A stretch of 12,864 nt of DNA from Actinomycetes bacterium. Lineage in GTDB: Bacteria; Actinomycetota; Acidimicrobiia; Acidimicrobiales; RAAP-2. Of the stretch, positions 12,847-12,864 are shown one piece after another; position 1 is the stretch's first letter, and each line of letters starts with the position of its first letter. The stretch covers positions 1 through 12,864 of the forward strand of contig JAJYWG010000378.1 in assembly GCA_021791615.1 (NCBI GenBank), in the 5' to 3' direction. The notes under the pieces are model-generated. The model searched no databases. It was given only the letters and a program-made list of their open reading frames with translations, and was not told the origin of the DNA. Position numbers and translations under genes: made by a program.

Positions 12847-12864
12847 ACCCCATATGGCGCCGTC

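Overview
The window is GC-rich throughout. It encodes an F420-type (DUF385) reductase, several TetR regulators, an ArsR/DrrA/DrrB-like ABC cluster and a Pnkp/Hen1 RNA-repair pair. That combination points to an actinobacterium, possibly an uncultured Acidimicrobiia-like soil lineage; the taxonomic call is inference. I see no tRNA, rRNA, CRISPR array or convincing insertion sequence.

Layout. (1) 43-936: a DUF1801 gene (-) and a VOC gene (+) diverge from a spacer that holds a long concentric dyad. (2) 1093-2534: a TetR regulator and an SDR oxidoreductase, each preceded by a matching TAGACC-N4-GGTCTA-like box, look like a self-contained regulator/target pair. (3) 2801-6415: a hen1-pnkp RNA-repair operon with the coupled GTGA overlap between the genes. 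hen1 is split by a one-base frameshift exactly between its N-terminal ligase-activating domain and its 2'-O-methyltransferase domain. pnkp keeps complete kinase and phosphatase domains but has lost the part of its ligase domain that carries the catalytic lysine. (4) 6679-9424: an ODP-type metallo-beta-lactamase-fold gene and a TetR gene (both -), with a DUF385 nitroreductase-like gene (+) diverging from the TetR. The TetR promoter carries a perfect palindrome over its -10/+1 region. (5) 9629-10465: a MetF-like methylenetetrahydrofolate reductase (-). (6) 10579-12646: a graveyard of four genes on the minus strand (TetR, ArsR, ABC ATPase, ABC-2 permease), all recognisable and all broken by frameshifts, a stop codon, a four-base duplication and a deletion that fuses the ArsR and ABC genes. 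(7) 12720-12864: short direct and inverted repeats in a locally AT-rich stretch.

The intact genes appear to be accessory redox and stress functions under local regulators. The most interesting signals are the partly dismantled RNA-repair operon and the ArsR::ABC deletion fusion. Eight genes in the same window are intact, so uniformly poor sequence is an unlikely explanation. Read-level confirmation is still needed before calling the lesions biological.
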